DNA from: Clostridiales bacterium
GTDB lineage: Bacteria; Bacillota; Desulfotomaculia; Desulfotomaculales; VENG01
NCBI GenBank assembly: GCA_016278505.1
Contig: JADQBQ010000032.1
Span: forward strand, 90,997 to 154,996
Direction: 5' to 3'
Length of the DNA: 64,000 nt
Below, one piece after another: positions 18,442 through 30,628 of the stretch. Below the pieces are notes generated by a model. It did not search any database, was not told the origin of the DNA, and saw only the letters and a list, made by a program, of their open reading frames with translations. Position numbers and translations under genes: made by a program. The first letter of the stretch is position 1. Each line of letters begins with the position of its first letter.

Positions 18442-18810
18442 TTAAAACTTAAGGCCATTCTCTCTTGCTGCATCGGCCAATGCCTTTACCCTTCCGTGAT
18501 AAAGATAGCCGGCTCGATCAAAAGCAACCTTCGTTACACCTTTTTCCACTGCCCTTTGGGCCACAAGCTCTCCCACTGCCTTAGCAGCATCAACATTACT
18601 GCCATTAGTAAGCTTTGCTTTAACTTCCGGCGACAGAGTGGAAGCAGCAGCTAAAGTACGGCCCTCTTCGTCATTTATAACCTGAGCATAGATATTATTC
18701 AGGCTGCGATATACATTTAGGCGTGGCATTTCACTGCTTCCGTTTATTTTATTTCGAACCCGCTGATGGCGCTTTCTGCGCACTTGGTTGCGGTCAGGCT
18801 TCTTAATCAT
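18442..18810 (-). CDS. rplR: 50S ribosomal protein L18
   Basis: 5S rRNA-binding protein, 122 residues. It has the basic N-terminus ([15 protein letters not shown]) and the conserved end [31 protein letters not shown] precedes the ATG. Confidence 0.97.
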   Translation of the reverse strand: MIKKPDRNQVRRKRHQRVRNKINGSSEMPRLNVYRSLNNIYAQVINDEEGRTLAAASTLSPEVKAKLTNGSNVDAAKAVGELVAQRAVEKGVTKVAFDRAGYLYHGRVKALADAARENGLKF

Positions 18811-18846
18811 GTCGGCTCACTCCTTTTTCCCCCAATACTCGCTTAA

Positions 18847-19386
18847 TTAAGCGCCAGCCTTACCGACCTTACGGCGAATATGTTCACCCTCATATTTAAT
18901 ACCTTTACCCTTATACGGCTCTGGTTCACGTACAGCACGGATATTGGCAGCAAGGGCACCAACCATTTCCTTATCTACACCCTTTACGGTAATCTTGTTC
19001 GGAGACGGTACTTCAATCTCCAGACCTTTGGGGGGGACAATTTCCACAGGATGTGAATAGCCTACGGCTAAAACCAGTTTTTCTCCTTGCTTGGTGGCCC
19101 GGTAACCAACACCGACTAACTCCAGGCCCTTTTCAAAGCCCTTCGTAACACCCTCAACCATATTATTAACAAGACTCCTGGTGAGCCCGTGCAGAGATTT
19201 GTGCTCTTTCTTCTCAGTTGGACGCTCTACGATGATATTACCTTCTTCAACCTTTATCACCATGTCCCGGTGAAGTTGGCGCTCCAACTCCCCCTTGGGA
19301 CCTTTTACTTTAATATAGTTATTATCATCCAGCTTTACGTCCACACCATCGGGAACCGGCACGGGTTTTTTACCAATTCTGCTCAT
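18847..19386 (-). CDS. rplF: 50S ribosomal protein L6
   Basis: Stalk-base protein of 179 residues, with [15 protein letters not shown] at the start and the C-terminal [20 protein letters not shown] signature. Standard place between rpsH and rplR. Confidence 0.97.
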   Translation of the reverse strand: MSRIGKKPVPVPDGVDVKLDDNNYIKVKGPKGELERQLHRDMVIKVEEGNIIVERPTEKKEHKSLHGLTRSLVNNMVEGVTKGFEKGLELVGVGYRATKQGEKLVLAVGYSHPVEIVPPKGLEIEVPSPNKITVKGVDKEMVGALAANIRAVREPEPYKGKGIKYEGEHIRRKVGKAGA

Positions 19387-19408
19387 TACAATCCCTCCTG
19401 CGCCTGGA

Positions 19409-19807
19409 TTACCATACGTAACAAAGTACTTCTCCGCCTACGCCTTCACGGCGGGCATCTTTATCACTCATAAGACCTTTAGATGTAGAGATAACGGCAA
19501 TACCCAGGCCACCAAGCACCTTGGGAACGGAATCTTTCCTGGCATATACCCTGAGTCCTGGCTTTGATATACGCTTGATTCCGGTAATCACCCGCTCTTT
19601 ATCTTGACTGTATTTCATATAAACGCGCAGGATACCCTGTTTGCCGTCTTCAACATATTCATAATCCTTTATATAACCCTCCTGCTTTAAAATTCCTGCA
19701 ATGGATTTTTTCATTTTAGAAGCAGGTGCTTCAATTATACTGTGATAAACCATATTTCCGTTCCTAATGCGGGTAAGGAAATCGGCAACAGGATCAGTCA
19801 TTACCAT
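19409..19807 (-). CDS. rpsH: 30S ribosomal protein S8
   Basis: Central-domain 16S-binding protein, 132 residues. [14 protein letters not shown] at the start and [20 protein letters not shown] at the end are typical. The ATG at 19807 has GGGGGA 8 bases upstream; an in-frame ATG two codons later is possible. Confidence 0.96.
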   Translation of the reverse strand: MVMTDPVADFLTRIRNGNMVYHSIIEAPASKMKKSIAGILKQEGYIKDYEYVEDGKQGILRVYMKYSQDKERVITGIKRISKPGLRVYARKDSVPKVLGGLGIAVISTSKGLMSDKDARREGVGGEVLCYVW

Positions 19808-19828
19808 GCAATGTATCCCCCTTCCTCT

Positions 19829-20014
19829 TTACCAACTTGCCTTTCTCAGGCCGGGTATTTCTCCTCGATATGCCAGTTCACGGAAACATATACGGCAAAG
19901 TCCAAATTTACGCATATAGGCCCGCGGGCGACCGCATATTTTACAGCGGTTAACCTGGCGAACTCTAAATTTATTGGGCCGCTTGGCCTTGGCAATCATC
20001 GATTTCTTGGCCAC
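19829..20014 (-). CDS. rpsN: 30S ribosomal protein S14, type Z (zinc-binding)
   Basis: A 61-residue short S14 with CKICGRP and CRICFRE zinc knuckles, the C+ form. The GTG at 20014 ([13 protein letters not shown]) gives the exact family length and has GGAGG 7 bases upstream, so a GTG two codons earlier is rejected. Confidence 0.95.
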   Translation of the reverse strand: MAKKSMIAKAKRPNKFRVRQVNRCKICGRPRAYMRKFGLCRICFRELAYRGEIPGLRKASW

Positions 20015-20062
20015 TTGCACCCCTCCTTCTTTTTTAACTGCTCCCCGCTTTAGCGATTACAG

Positions 20063-20605
20063 CTACGCTGCCTTAAAGGGCATTCCCATCAAACGCAGCA
20101 ATTCCCTGGCTTCTTCGTCTGTCTTGGCAGTGGTCACAAATACAATGTCCATTCCTCTGACTTTGTCTACATCATCATAATCGATTTCAGGAAAGATTAA
20201 CTGTTCTTTTACTCCTAAGCTGTAGTTACCACGGCCATCAAAGGATTTGGGAGACACTCCGCGAAAATCCCTGACTCTCGGCAGGGCTACATTTACTACT
20301 CTATCGGCAAATTCATACATCCTGCTGCCCCGTAAAGTAACTTTACAACCAATGTTCATTCCGGCGCGAAGCTTAAAGCTGGCAATGGACTTTTTAGCCT
20401 TTGTAACCACCGGCTTTTGCCCCGTGATAATCATCAAATCGTTTACGGCAGCATCAATTGCCTTGGCGTTTTGAATAGCCTCGCCTACGCCCATATTCAC
20501 AACTATCTTTTCCAGCCTGGGTACCTGCATAACGTTCTCATAATCAAACCTATCCATCATGGACTTTACAATTTCATTTCTGTATTTATCCTTGAGCCTA
20601 GGCAC
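20063..20605 (-). CDS. rplE: 50S ribosomal protein L5
   Basis: 5S rRNA-binding protein that contacts the P-site tRNA; 180 residues, GTG start. Conserved [32 protein letters not shown] and [12 protein letters not shown] are present. Confidence 0.97.
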   Translation of the reverse strand: MPRLKDKYRNEIVKSMMDRFDYENVMQVPRLEKIVVNMGVGEAIQNAKAIDAAVNDLMIITGQKPVVTKAKKSIASFKLRAGMNIGCKVTLRGSRMYEFADRVVNVALPRVRDFRGVSPKSFDGRGNYSLGVKEQLIFPEIDYDDVDKVRGMDIVFVTTAKTDEEARELLRLMGMPFKAA

Positions 20606-20628
20606 TGATTACTCCCTCCTCTCCGCCG

Positions 20629-20955
20629 CTAATCAAGGACTTCACCGCATTTCTTGCAGTAACGAACCTTCTTATCGGTGTCCAAAACACGTTTTCCTAA
20701 CCTCGTGGGCTCATTACACTTCCCACAAACCATTAATACATTGGAAGCATTAATAGCGGCTTCTCTTTCCACTATTCCACCCTGGGGTGCGCCCTGAGTG
20801 GGTCTGGTATGCCGCTTTACTTTATTTATACTTTCAACGATAACCCGGTTGCGCCTGGGCTGAACCTCAAGGACTTTGCCCTTCTTGCCGGCGTCTTTTC
20901 CCCTGATCACTTTCACGGTATCACCCTTACGCACGTGCACCTTGGGCTTTGTCAC
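20629..20955 (-). CDS. rplX: 50S ribosomal protein L24 with C-terminal zinc ribbon
   Basis: 50S assembly initiator, 108 residues. The N-terminal KOW motif is VRKGDTVKVIRGKDAGKKG. The C-terminal part carries two CxxC pairs (CGKC and CKKC) that should bind zinc. The GTG at 20955 is chosen because AGGAGG is 9 bases upstream and it yields the family N-terminus MTKPKVHV. Confidence 0.96.
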   Translation of the reverse strand: MTKPKVHVRKGDTVKVIRGKDAGKKGKVLEVQPRRNRVIVESINKVKRHTRPTQGAPQGGIVEREAAINASNVLMVCGKCNEPTRLGKRVLDTDKKVRYCKKCGEVLD

Positions 20956-21071
20956 AATGGCACACCTCCTTGTTGCGGCCATTAGGCCTTTATCCTATAT
21001 AATAAGCAATCTTGAGCTGACTTAATCTTCATTACCGATATGGTCCGGTCAATGACATGTCAACAGAGGCG

Positions 21072-21440
21072 TTAAAGCACTTCAGGGGCCAGGGATACAA
21101 TTTTCATAAATTCATGATCCCTCAGTTCCCTGCCCACCGGACCAAAAATACGTGTGCCGCGCGGGCTGTTGTCATCCTTGATAATAACAGCTGCGTTCTC
21201 ATCAAATTTTATATATGATCCATCGGGACGTCTGACTTCTTTTTTAGTGCGTACGACAACAGCCTTAACAATTTCGCCTTTTGAAACAACGCCGCCGGGC
21301 GTGGCTTCTTTAACAGCAGCTACTATGACGTCTCCCAAACTTGCATAACGGCGACGTGCACCACCACGAACGCGGATGCACATAAGCTTGCGGGCACCTG
21401 TGTTGTCAGCCACCCTGAGCACCGATTGCACCTGAATCAT
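21072..21440 (-). CDS. rplN: 50S ribosomal protein L14
   Basis: Subunit-interface protein, exactly 122 residues, starting [20 protein letters not shown] and ending with the [16 protein letters not shown] signature. The 116 bp between it and rplX is the widest gap of the spc operon and includes TTGACA at 21057-21062 (minus strand), but no convincing -10 follows. Confidence 0.97.
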   Translation of the reverse strand: MIQVQSVLRVADNTGARKLMCIRVRGGARRRYASLGDVIVAAVKEATPGGVVSKGEIVKAVVVRTKKEVRRPDGSYIKFDENAAVIIKDDNSPRGTRIFGPVGRELRDHEFMKIVSLAPEVL

Positions 21441-21482
21441 TGGACACCCTCCTTTACATTCAGACCTTAAACGGGCGGCCGG

Positions 21483-21746
21483 TTATATTTGCTTTCCTTT
21501 TTCCAGAACTTCGGCCACTCTCCATCTTTTTTCTTTGGAAAGAGGTCGGGTCTCTGCAATTCTTACCTTATCACCAACCCGGCACTCATTGCTTTCATCA
21601 TGAACCTTGTATTTTTTAGTATACCGAATGGTTCTGGCGTACAACTTATGTCTCTTAAAAGTTTCTACCGCCACAACTACGGTTTTATCCATTTTATTAC
21701 TTACAACTTTACCAGTACGGCTTTTACGCATATTACGTTCGGTCAC
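21483..21746 (-). CDS. rpsQ: 30S ribosomal protein S17
   Basis: Primary 16S-binding OB-fold protein, 87 residues, GTG start. Conserved [14 protein letters not shown] and [18 protein letters not shown]. Confidence 0.97.
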   Translation of the reverse strand: MTERNMRKSRTGKVVSNKMDKTVVVAVETFKRHKLYARTIRYTKKYKVHDESNECRVGDKVRIAETRPLSKEKRWRVAEVLEKGKQI

Positions 21747-21781
21747 CTGGCAATTGACCCCCTTTCAGCGATTACCCATCC

Positions 21782-21991
21782 TTAGCTTTTAACCTTACCC
21801 GCAAACATTTCTCGTTCTGAAAGAATAGTTTTGGCACGGGCAATACTGCGGCGAACTTCCTTTAACCGCATAGCATTATCCAGCTGCCCGGTAGTAAGCT
21901 GAAATCTCAGTCTGAATAACTCATCCTTAAAGTCATTTACTTTTTTGATCAGTTCATCATCAGTGAGCTGCCGCAATTCTTTAACTTTCAC
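21782..21991 (-). CDS. rpmC: 50S ribosomal protein L29
   Basis: Exit-tunnel protein, 69 residues: [18 protein letters not shown] at the start and the [16 protein letters not shown] helix. The GTG at 21991 matches the family N-terminus. The gene overlaps the end of rplP by 11 bp, so translation is coupled. Confidence 0.95.
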   Translation of the reverse strand: MKVKELRQLTDDELIKKVNDFKDELFRLRFQLTTGQLDNAMRLKEVRRSIARAKTILSEREMFAGKVKS

Positions 21992-22415
21992 GTGCCTCAC
22001 CTACTTCCATACGCTTAACAAATTTTGTCCTAACGGGCAATTTGTGGCTGGCCAAGCGCAATGCTTCCCTGGCCACATCCTCGGGCACTCCCGCTATTTC
22101 AAACATAACTCGACCAGGCTTAACTACAGCTACCCACCATTCAGGGGCTCCTTTACCTTTACCCATGCGTGTTTCAGCCGGCTTTTTGGTAATCGGCTTA
22201 TCGGGGAAAATGCGAATCCAAACCTTACCGCCCCTCTTAATATAACGGGTCATGGCAATCCTGGCAGCTTCAATCTGGCGGTTGGTAATCCAGCTGGCGT
22301 CTAATGCCTGCAGGCCATATTCCCCGAAATGCACTTCAGTCCCGCCCTTAGCCATGCCACGGGCGTTCGGTCCCCGACGCTGCTTGCGGTACTTTACTTT
22401 CTTAGGTACGAGCAC
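21981..22415 (-). CDS. rplP: 50S ribosomal protein L16
   Basis: A-site-proximal 50S protein, 144 residues, GTG start. [15 protein letters not shown] at the N-terminus, and [19 protein letters not shown] with the arginine/glycine loop, are diagnostic. Confidence 0.97.
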   Translation of the reverse strand: MLVPKKVKYRKQRRGPNARGMAKGGTEVHFGEYGLQALDASWITNRQIEAARIAMTRYIKRGGKVWIRIFPDKPITKKPAETRMGKGKGAPEWWVAVVKPGRVMFEIAGVPEDVAREALRLASHKLPVRTKFVKRMEVGEARES

Positions 22416-22417
22416 AA

Positions 22418-23080
22418 CTATTCGCCTCCTTGGCCAGCAGCGGCTTTAGCTTCCGGCAATACTTCTCCTTTGTATATCCAAACTTTTACACCAATTTTTC
22501 CGTATGTGGTGTTTGCCTCTGTAAACCCATATTCAATGTCTGCTCTAAGTGTATGCAGGGGTACTTTCCCCTCGCTGTACCATTCGGTGCGGGCTATTTC
22601 TGCGCCGCCCAAACGTCCCGCGCAGGCAACCCTGATACCCTTAGCCCCAAACTTCATCGCCCTATTGACCGTTTGTTTCATAGCCCGGCGAAAGGCTATC
22701 CTTCTTTCCAACTGGGAAGCGATATTCTCGGACACCAGCTGCGCATCTAATTCAGGAACCTTAATTTCAACAATGTTTACATTCACCTGTTTACTTGTCA
22801 TTTGAACCAGTTTCCGCCGCAGGGCTTCCACTTCGGCTCCACCGCGCCCAATCACAATACCAGGCTTGGAAGTATGGATGGAAACTTTTATCCTATTAGC
22901 AGCTCTTTCTATCTGTACCCTAGAAACACCGGCGATAAAAAACGTGCTTTTTATATACTTGCGAATTTTCTGGTCTTCCAGTAAGAAATCGGAAAAATTT
23001 CTCTTATCAGCATACCATTTGGCATCCCAATCTCTTATTATACCGATGCGCAGCCCCTTGGGATTAACTTTTTGGCCCAC
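22418..23080 (-). CDS. rpsC: 30S ribosomal protein S3
   Basis: mRNA entry-channel protein, 220 residues, GTG start. N-terminal [14 protein letters not shown], a KH domain with [14 protein letters not shown], and the C-terminal [14 protein letters not shown] are present. Confidence 0.97.
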   Translation of the reverse strand: MGQKVNPKGLRIGIIRDWDAKWYADKRNFSDFLLEDQKIRKYIKSTFFIAGVSRVQIERAANRIKVSIHTSKPGIVIGRGGAEVEALRRKLVQMTSKQVNVNIVEIKVPELDAQLVSENIASQLERRIAFRRAMKQTVNRAMKFGAKGIRVACAGRLGGAEIARTEWYSEGKVPLHTLRADIEYGFTEANTTYGKIGVKVWIYKGEVLPEAKAAAGQGGE

Positions 23081-23081
23081 A

Positions 23082-23423
23082 TTAACCCTCCTTCTTCTCC
23101 TCGACTATCACAGTAATGTGACTCATGCGATGGCGTAGTATATCCGCGCGCCCCATACCCCGGGCCTTCATACGTTTGAGGGTGGGACCCTCATCGACAT
23201 AGGCCTTGGCAACATATAGATTTTCCTGATCCATATCATAATTATGTTCGGCATTAGACGCCGCTGACTGGACAACCTTTGCCACGGGTTTTGACGCACG
23301 TTTAGGAGTAAACCGGAGGATGGCCAGGGCTTCATTTACATCCTTGCCCCTGATAAGGTCCACCACGTGCCGTACCTTCCGGGGCGAAATGCGGATGAAT
23401 TTGGCTATTGCTTTAGCCTCCAT
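23082..23423 (-). CDS. rplV: 50S ribosomal protein L22
   Basis: Exit-tunnel protein, 113 residues. The tunnel hairpin region contains [19 protein letters not shown], the site where macrolide-resistance changes occur in other bacteria; it looks unaltered. One base separates it from rpsC. Confidence 0.97.
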   Translation of the reverse strand: MEAKAIAKFIRISPRKVRHVVDLIRGKDVNEALAILRFTPKRASKPVAKVVQSAASNAEHNYDMDQENLYVAKAYVDEGPTLKRMKARGMGRADILRHRMSHITVIVEEKKEG

Positions 23424-23477
23424 TTTTTACTTTCCCCCCTATCTGTTACACAAACCTCATTTATTTTGAGCGAACAT

Positions 23478-23762
23478 TTACTTTAGAGATGTTGATCTTT
23501 CGGTATGTGAACCATGACCCCTAAACGTTCTGGTAGGCGCAAATTCACCGAGCTTGTGTCCAACCATATCCTCGGTTATATACACCGGAACGTGTTTGCG
23601 CCCGTCGTGAACTGCAATGGTATAGCCGATCATTTCGGGAAATATGGTTGAACTACGACTCCAGGTTTTAATAACCCTCTTTTTACCGGATGTATTCATC
23701 TCTTCAATTCTTTTAAGCAATTTAGGCTCACAATACGGCCCTTTTTTCAGAGAACGTCCCAC
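23478..23762 (-). CDS. rpsS: 30S ribosomal protein S19
   Basis: Head protein of 94 residues beginning [19 protein letters not shown] start, with AAGGAGG upstream. Conserved [20 protein letters not shown]. Confidence 0.97.
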   Translation of the reverse strand: MGRSLKKGPYCEPKLLKRIEEMNTSGKKRVIKTWSRSSTIFPEMIGYTIAVHDGRKHVPVYITEDMVGHKLGEFAPTRTFRGHGSHTERSTSLK

Positions 23763-23800
23763 ATGCCTACCTCCTTTCCAACATACTCCCGTGCTGGTAT

Positions 23801-24622
23801 CTACTTACGTCTCTTGACTATAAACTTATCACTGGGCTTTTTCTTACGAGTTCTTCGTCCCAGTGCCGGCTTACCCCATGGAGTTACGGGGTTTCTACCA
23901 ATAGGTGACTTACCTTCACCTCCGCCGTGAGGGTGATCCGTGGGATTCATAACAACACCACGTACTGTTGGGCGTATGCCCATCCAGCGACTGCGTCCCG
24001 CTTTACCCACGGTAATGTTTTCGTGATCCACATTGCCTACCTGACCAATTGTGGCCCGGCAACTCTGCAGGAACAGTCGAACTTCACCGGAGGGCATCCT
24101 AACATGGGCATGTTTACCCTCTTTGGCCATCAACTGAGCGGCGGTTCCTGCGGATCTAACCAGCTGTCCGCCCCCGGCAGGATAGAGCTCTATATTATGA
24201 ATCATGGTACCCACTGGAATATTTCGAATGGGTAGCGCATTCCCCACCTTGATATCCGAATCCGGTCCGGAGATCACTTCCTGACCGACTTTTAATCCCA
24301 CGGGTGCTATAATGTACCTTTTTTCTCCGTCCACATAATGAAGTAAAGCAATACGGGCAGAACGGTTAGGATCGTATTCTATAGTGGCAACTTTAGCCGG
24401 GATACCATCCTTATTCCGCTTGAAGTCAATAATGCGGTACTTCCGCTTGTGCCCTCCGCCCCTGTGCCGGACAGTTAAACGTCCCTGGGCATTGCGTCCC
24501 GCTTGTTTCTTTAGCGGCTCTACCAAAGACTTTTCCGGCTCGGTGGAGGTTATTTCTTCAAAGGTGGGGACGGTAACAAATCTGCGTCCCGGAGATGTCG
24601 GCTTAAACTTTTTAATTCCCAC
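23801..24622 (-). CDS. rplB: 50S ribosomal protein L2
   Basis: Peptidyl-transferase-centre protein, 273 residues from the GTG at 24622 ([14 protein letters not shown]), which has AGGAGG 8 bases upstream. [15 protein letters not shown] contains the functionally important His. Longer in-frame starts lack a ribosome binding site. Confidence 0.97.
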   Translation of the reverse strand: MGIKKFKPTSPGRRFVTVPTFEEITSTEPEKSLVEPLKKQAGRNAQGRLTVRHRGGGHKRKYRIIDFKRNKDGIPAKVATIEYDPNRSARIALLHYVDGEKRYIIAPVGLKVGQEVISGPDSDIKVGNALPIRNIPVGTMIHNIELYPAGGGQLVRSAGTAAQLMAKEGKHAHVRMPSGEVRLFLQSCRATIGQVGNVDHENITVGKAGRSRWMGIRPTVRGVVMNPTDHPHGGGEGKSPIGRNPVTPWGKPALGRRTRKKKPSDKFIVKRRK

Positions 24623-24674
24623 CTTGTTTCCCTCCTTATTCACCCCTCGTACTTTTATTTCCCAGGGTGTTTAA

Positions 24675-24959
24675 CTACATACCTTCAAAGAGCTCTATCT
24701 TTTGCCCCTCTTCTAAGGTGATAATAGCCTTTTTACGGTCCGGTGTTCTTCCCACGCTGGCACGGAACCTTTTGGGTTTACCCTTTACCCGCATGGTACG
24801 AACTTTAGACACTTTAACTTTAAACAATTCTTCAACGGCCTTACGAATTTCCGGCTTATTAGCCCTCATATCCACAATGAACGTATACTTGTTTTCTTCC
24901 AGCATCTGCATACTTTTTTCGGTTATTACCGGCTTTTTAATTATATCCCAGGCGTTCAT
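24675..24959 (-). CDS. rplW: 50S ribosomal protein L23
   Basis: Exit-tunnel docking site for trigger factor and SRP, 94 residues. [16 protein letters not shown] and [13 protein letters not shown] are conserved. It overlaps rplD by 4 bp (ATGA type), so the two are translationally coupled. Confidence 0.97.
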   Translation of the reverse strand: MNAWDIIKKPVITEKSMQMLEENKYTFIVDMRANKPEIRKAVEELFKVKVSKVRTMRVKGKPKRFRASVGRTPDRKKAIITLEEGQKIELFEGM

Positions 24960-25582
24960 CGGGTCAGCACCTCCTCAACCGTGCTCACCGCATCTTTAGT
25001 AATAACCAGCGTCCCAAAGGACAGCAGGTCATAAACATTTAGGCTGCCGGCCGAGAGAGACTTTACGCCGGGAAGGTTACGGGCTGATTTGTAGACATTC
25101 TGGTCATTACCTGCCGTAACAATAACAGCTTTATTATCAATGGACAGTTTCTTCAAAACGCTTGCCATGTCTTTGGTCTTTGGCTGATCCATGGTTAAAG
25201 CGTCCAATACTTTTATTTCGCCGGCTTCCACTTTTGAAGACAAAGCAGATTTTAAAGCTAGTCTGCGAATTTTTTTAGGCAATTTATAACCATAATCCCT
25301 GGGGTGCGGCCCAAAAACGACACCTCCGCCCTTCCAGATAGGTGATTGCCTGCTCCCGGATCTTGCCCGGCCGGTACCTTTCTGGCGCCAAGGTTTCTTA
25401 CCGCTGCCACTAACTTGGGCCCTGGTCTTTGTATCGTGGGTTCCCCGGCGGCGCCTGGCTAAATGGGCTGTAACTGCGTCATGCATTGCCTGGCGGTGAA
25501 CAGGAACGCCAAAAACATCTTCATTCAGGTCTACCTCACCGAGCTGTTCCCCGCTCATGCTGTATAAAGCAACTTTAGGCAC
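24956..25582 (-). CDS. rplD: 50S ribosomal protein L4
   Basis: Exit-tunnel protein and, in some bacteria, S10-operon repressor; 208 residues, GTG start. The tunnel loop [18 protein letters not shown] and [16 protein letters not shown] are intact. Confidence 0.97.
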   Translation of the reverse strand: MPKVALYSMSGEQLGEVDLNEDVFGVPVHRQAMHDAVTAHLARRRRGTHDTKTRAQVSGSGKKPWRQKGTGRARSGSRQSPIWKGGGVVFGPHPRDYGYKLPKKIRRLALKSALSSKVEAGEIKVLDALTMDQPKTKDMASVLKKLSIDNKAVIVTAGNDQNVYKSARNLPGVKSLSAGSLNVYDLLSFGTLVITKDAVSTVEEVLTR

Positions 25583-25608
25583 GTCTGATTCCTCCTTTCG
25601 CCGCCATA

Positions 25609-26238
25609 TTACTTGGCCTTAACACTGTTCTTAATTAATACCAACCCACCCTTGGGTCCGGGAATTGCACCTTTGACGGCCAGTAAATTCTTTTCTACAT
25701 CAACTTTCATTACTTCCAAGTTTTGAACCGTAACCCGATCCACCCCAAGGTGTCCCGGCATTTTGCGGCCTTTAAATATTTTGGCCGGCCCCATGGCACC
25801 CGCAGAACCCGGCCTACGGTGATTATTGGATCCATGGGTCATTGGCCCGCGATGGAAATTGTGGCGCTTGATAGTACCGGCGAAACCACGTCCCTTAGAA
25901 GTACCTACTACATCTACTTGGTCTCCGGTATTAAAGATATCGGCCTTAATTTCCTGGCCCACCTCGTAAGACTCTGCATCTTCTATCTTAATCTCCCGCA
26001 AAAATCTTGAAGGCTTAAGGTTTGCCTTCTCAAAATGCCCCTTTATGGGCTTATTAAAAAGGCGCTCGCGTTTCTCACCAAACCCTATTTGAAGGGAACT
26101 ATACCCATCAACCTGGGATGTTTTTTTCTGCACGACCACACAGGGACCTGCCTCTATAACTGTTACAGGTATCGCTTCACTATCATCTGTAAATATCTGG
26201 GTCATTCCTACTTTTCTTCCCAGAATTCCTTTTTGCAT
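25609..26238 (-). CDS. rplC: 50S ribosomal protein L3
   Basis: Peptidyl-transferase-proximal protein, 209 residues, [16 protein letters not shown] start. The finger [14 protein letters not shown] (about 130-145) is typical. Confidence 0.97.
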   Translation of the reverse strand: MQKGILGRKVGMTQIFTDDSEAIPVTVIEAGPCVVVQKKTSQVDGYSSLQIGFGEKRERLFNKPIKGHFEKANLKPSRFLREIKIEDAESYEVGQEIKADIFNTGDQVDVVGTSKGRGFAGTIKRHNFHRGPMTHGSNNHRRPGSAGAMGPAKIFKGRKMPGHLGVDRVTVQNLEVMKVDVEKNLLAVKGAIPGPKGGLVLIKNSVKAK

Positions 26239-26338
26239 CTAAAACTGCACCTCCTGTGCCCGCCCGGAATTCCGGACAGGTTTCTGCCAGCGGTTCGCTT
26301 ATTGATTTGCATGGTTACGAACATAGCTTCCAAACCCT

Positions 26339-26647
26339 CTAAAGCTTAATTTCAATATCCACCCCTGCAGGTAGATCAAGCCTCATCAGGGCGTCTACAG
26401 TTTTTGAGGTCGGTTCCTCTATATCAATTAAGCGCTTGTGAGTTCTCATCTCAAACTGCTCCCGGGAATCCTTGTTTACATGGGGGGAGCGTAAAACAGT
26501 ATAAACATTCTTTTCAGTAGGCAGGGGTATTGGCCCTGCAACATTAGCCCCTGTCCGTTTAGCTGTTTCTACAATTTTTTGTGCTGACTGGTCCAGCATG
26601 GTATTATCATAGGCTTTAAGCCGAATACGTATTTTTTGGCTTTTCAT
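26339..26647 (-). CDS. rpsJ: 30S ribosomal protein S10 (NusE)
   Basis: 30S head protein that also joins antitermination complexes with NusB. The ATG at 26647 ([15 protein letters not shown]) has AGGAGG 7 bases upstream and gives the normal 102 residues; the longer open frame has no support. It is the first gene of the S10 operon, 138 bp after tuf. That gap can form a hairpin (GCCGCGAA/TTCGC...GCGGC, near 26662-26685), but I find no clear promoter there. Confidence 0.96.
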   Translation of the reverse strand: MKSQKIRIRLKAYDNTMLDQSAQKIVETAKRTGANVAGPIPLPTEKNVYTVLRSPHVNKDSREQFEMRTHKRLIDIEEPTSKTVDALMRLDLPAGVDIEIKL

Positions 26648-26785
26648 CGACTGACCTCCTTTCGCCGCAGGAGCGAATCTTCGCGGCAAAGCTGCCCCTT
26701 GCCCAGGGACAGCCTGCCCGGAATAACAGTGGAAAAGATTTTTCAAGTAAAGTATTTACGCTAGAAAAAGGGGCAATCCCTGTTT

Positions 26786-27991
26786 CTAATCGTTAACGAT
26801 ACCGGTAACTACGCCGGCTCCCACGGTACGTCCGCCTTCACGGATAGCAAAGCGCAGACCTTCTTCAATGGCGATAGGGGTGATGAGTTCGATGTCCATT
26901 TCAATGTTATCCCCGGGCATTACCATTTCTGTTCCTTCAGGCAGGTTTGCAACTCCGGTTACGTCGGTAGTACGGAAATAGAACTGCGGCCGGTATCCGT
27001 TGAAAAACGGTGTGTGACGTCCGCCTTCATCTTTGGTCAGTACGTATACTTCGGCGTGGAATTTGGTGTGTGGCAGGATACTGCCGGGCTTGGCCAGTAC
27101 ATGGCCCCGCTCTACTTCTTTGCGGTCTACTCCACGCAAAAGGCATCCTACGTTGTCTCCGGCTTCCCCACGATCCAGTATCTTACGGAACATTTCTACT
27201 CCGGTTACAACGGTCTTGCGCGGCTTATCCATCAGGCCTACTATTTCTACATCTTCACCTGTGTTGACTACGCCTCTTTCTACACGACCGGTGGCCACTG
27301 TTCCACGACCGGTGATGCTGAATACGTCTTCTACCGGCATCAGGAATGGCTTGTCGGTGTCACGTTCGGGTGTGGGTACTGATGCGTCTACTGCATCCAT
27401 CAGTTCCCAGATACTCTTGCACCATTCACAGTCGCGTTTGCCGCAGCCGCATTCCAGTGCTTTTAAGGCTGAGCCGCTGATAACAGGTACGTCATCGCCG
27501 GGAAATTCGTATGCACTTAAAAGTTCCCTTACTTCCATGTCTACCAGTTCTAACAGTTCGGGGTCATCAACCTGGTCTACTTTGTTTAGGTATACCACTA
27601 TGTATGGTACTCCTACCTGTCTTGACAGCAGGATGTGTTCCCGGGTCTGCGGCATGGGGCCGTCTGCTGCGCTTACTACTAATATGGATCCGTCCATCTG
27701 GGCTGCTCCGGTGATCATGTTCTTTACGTAGTCGGCGTGACCGGGACAGTCTACGTGGGCATAGTGCCTTTGGTCTGTTTCATATTCTACGTGTGCGGTA
27801 TTAATGGTGATGCCACGCTCTTTCTCTTCCGGCGCGTTATCAATCTCATCGTATTTTTTAACCTGGGTGGTACCTTCCTGGGACAGACAAATGGTTATTG
27901 CTGCAGTCAGTGTGGTCTTACCATGGTCTACGTGACCGATGGTTCCAATGTTTACGTGCGGTTTGTTGCGCTCAAATTTTGCCTTGGCCAT
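26786..27991 (-). CDS. tuf: elongation factor Tu, copy 1
   Basis: Delivers aminoacyl-tRNA to the ribosome. It has 401 residues: P-loop GHVDHGKT (19-26), DxxG in VDCPGHADY, and NKVD (136-139). Near residues 177-187 there is an insert with four Cys, [13 protein letters not shown], absent from E. coli and Bacillus EF-Tu. It lies between fusA and rpsJ in the str operon. The protein is identical to copy 2 at 42750, and the nucleotide sequence appears identical as well. Confidence 0.98.
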   Translation of the reverse strand: MAKAKFERNKPHVNIGTIGHVDHGKTTLTAAITICLSQEGTTQVKKYDEIDNAPEEKERGITINTAHVEYETDQRHYAHVDCPGHADYVKNMITGAAQMDGSILVVSAADGPMPQTREHILLSRQVGVPYIVVYLNKVDQVDDPELLELVDMEVRELLSAYEFPGDDVPVISGSALKALECGCGKRDCEWCKSIWELMDAVDASVPTPERDTDKPFLMPVEDVFSITGRGTVATGRVERGVVNTGEDVEIVGLMDKPRKTVVTGVEMFRKILDRGEAGDNVGCLLRGVDRKEVERGHVLAKPGSILPHTKFHAEVYVLTKDEGGRHTPFFNGYRPQFYFRTTDVTGVANLPEGTEMVMPGDNIEMDIELITPIAIEEGLRFAIREGGRTVGAGVVTGIVND

Positions 27992-28030
27992 TTTTATTTT
28001 CCTCCTTTTTTTTCTTGACGTTACAAAAAA

Positions 28031-30106
28031 TTAACCAAAATTCTTGGCAATAATATCTTGGGCAATACTTTGCGGCACCTCTTCGTAATGGCTGAACTGC
28101 ATGGTATAGGTACCCCTACCCTGAGTGCGGGACCTTAGCTCGGTAGCGTATCCAAACATTTCAGACAGTGGGACATAGCCGTGAATAACCTGGGTGTTGC
28201 CCCTTGGTTCCATTTCTTCGACCCTTCCCCTACGGGCATTGATATCGCCAATAACGTCACCCATATACTCTTCATTAACCACTACTTCGATTTTCATGAA
28301 AGGCTCTAAGAGGACAGCCTGGGCCCTTTTAACCGCTTCTCGCAGAGCCATGCTGCCTGCAACTTTAAAAGCAATTTCCGAAGAGTCAACATCATGATAG
28401 GAGCCGTCAACCAGAGTTGCCTTTACATCGACCATTTGATACCCGGCCACGGTTCCGTTTTCCAGGGCCTCCCGCACACCGGCATTCACTGCGGGAATAT
28501 ATTCCTTGGGGACAGAGCCACCGACAACCTTATTGACGAACTCATAACCCAACCCCGGTTCTCTGGGCTCTATTTCTAAGACCACGTGACCGTATTGTCC
28601 CCGGCCACCACTTTGCCGAACGAACTTTCCTTCGGCCTTTGTACTCTTTCGAATAGTCTCTTTGTAAGAAACTTGCGGGCGACCGACATTGGCTTCTACT
28701 TTGAATTCACGAAAAAGCCGGTCTACAATTACTTCCAAATGCAACTCGCCCATCCCTCTGATTATGGTCTGGCCGGTTTCTTCATCCACATGAACCTTAA
28801 AAGTGGGATCTTCTTCTCCCAGCTTCTGCAGGGCCACTGTCATCTTATCCTGGTCTGTCTTGGTTTTAGGCTCAATGGCCACTGATATCACAGGCTCAGG
28901 AAATTCCATGGACTCAAGAATGATAGTGTCATCTTCGCTGCACAGGGTATCACCGGTACCGGTAAATTTTAACCCAATGGCGGCTACAATATCTCCGGCA
29001 TAAACCTGGGTAATTTCTTCCCTGTGATTGGCATGCATCCGCAGGATGCGGCCTAGCCGCTCACGCTTACCTTTGGTCGAGTTAAGGACATGAGAACCGG
29101 CCTTGGCAGTACCGGAATACACTCGAAAGAAGGTAAGCCTTCCCACGTAAGGATCTGTCATTATCTTAAAAGCCAATGCAGAAAAAGGACCGTCATCTTT
29201 GGCTGAACGAGCAGCTTCATCATCGGTATCGGGCTTAATCCCCTCCACGGCGGCAACATCCGAAGGAGCCGGCATATAATCTACTATGGCGTCTAAAAGT
29301 GGCTGCACACCTTTATTCTTGAAAGCCGACCCACATAAGAGCGGCACTATCTGCACATCCAGTGTGCTTTTGCGAATGCCTCTTTTTATCTCTTCCGGAG
29401 TAAGATCTTCACCTTCCAAATACTTCATCATTATTTGGTCATCGGACTCGGCCACATTCTCCAAAAGAATTTCTCTGTACTTGGCGACAATCTCTACCAT
29501 GTCTTCAGGAACATCGATTTCCTTGAACTCTCTGCCTAAATCATCCAGATACAAGAAAGCCCTTTGCTCCACCAGATCAACCAGGCCCCGGAAATTGTCT
29601 TCACTGCCGATGGGCAGTTGAAGTGCCACAGGGTTTGCACCCAAACGGCTTTTAATCATTTCCATACCCCGATAAAAATCTGCACCTATACGATCCATTT
29701 TGTTTATAAAACCAATTCTTGGAACTCCATATTTATCTGCCTGCCGCCACACTGTTTCCGATTGAGGCTCAACTCCACCTACCGAACAAAACACGGCAAC
29801 GGCGCCGTCAAGCACCCTCAAGGAGCGCTCCACTTCGACAGTGAAGTCCACGTGCCCTGGTGTGTCAATGATATTGACACAATGATCTCGCCAATGACAT
29901 GTGGTGGCCGCAGAGGTTATAGTTATCCCCCGCTCCTGCTCCTGAACCATCCAATCCATGGTAGCGGCACCATCATGAACCTCACCTAACTTATGCACCC
30001 TACCTGTATAAAACAGAATGCGTTCAGTGGTGGTGGTCTTGCCGGCGTCGATATGGGCCATGATACCTATATTGCGCGTTTTTTGCAGCGGAAATTGGCG
30101 CGCCAT
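28031..30106 (-). CDS. fusA: elongation factor G
   Basis: Translocase, 691 residues from the ATG at 30106 ([20 protein letters not shown]), with a GGGGGG site upstream. The P-loop [20 protein letters not shown] and the domain IV tip ([15 protein letters not shown]) are conserved. The longer in-frame extension to 30262 runs into rpsG and is rejected. Confidence 0.98.
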   Translation of the reverse strand: MARQFPLQKTRNIGIMAHIDAGKTTTTERILFYTGRVHKLGEVHDGAATMDWMVQEQERGITITSAATTCHWRDHCVNIIDTPGHVDFTVEVERSLRVLDGAVAVFCSVGGVEPQSETVWRQADKYGVPRIGFINKMDRIGADFYRGMEMIKSRLGANPVALQLPIGSEDNFRGLVDLVEQRAFLYLDDLGREFKEIDVPEDMVEIVAKYREILLENVAESDDQIMMKYLEGEDLTPEEIKRGIRKSTLDVQIVPLLCGSAFKNKGVQPLLDAIVDYMPAPSDVAAVEGIKPDTDDEAARSAKDDGPFSALAFKIMTDPYVGRLTFFRVYSGTAKAGSHVLNSTKGKRERLGRILRMHANHREEITQVYAGDIVAAIGLKFTGTGDTLCSEDDTIILESMEFPEPVISVAIEPKTKTDQDKMTVALQKLGEEDPTFKVHVDEETGQTIIRGMGELHLEVIVDRLFREFKVEANVGRPQVSYKETIRKSTKAEGKFVRQSGGRGQYGHVVLEIEPREPGLGYEFVNKVVGGSVPKEYIPAVNAGVREALENGTVAGYQMVDVKATLVDGSYHDVDSSEIAFKVAGSMALREAVKRAQAVLLEPFMKIEVVVNEEYMGDVIGDINARRGRVEEMEPRGNTQVIHGYVPLSEMFGYATELRSRTQGRGTYTMQFSHYEEVPQSIAQDIIAKNFG

Positions 30107-30122
30107 GAAGACCCCCCCTTTA

Positions 30123-30614
<492 letters not shown>

Positions 30615-30628
30615 CTAGTCGTATAAAA

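Noticed and set aside
20983..21071. Internal promoter between rplN and rplX
   Set aside because: TTGACA is present on the minus strand but the hexamer 17 bp later is TATCGG, and it lies within the 5' end region just past rplN; too weak to call.
27033..27731. 232-codon open frame on the plus strand opposite tuf (repeated at 42997-43695)
   Set aside because: It is antisense to EF-Tu and open because of the codon bias of that gene. No ribosome binding site or family resemblance; the duplication only reflects the two tuf copies.
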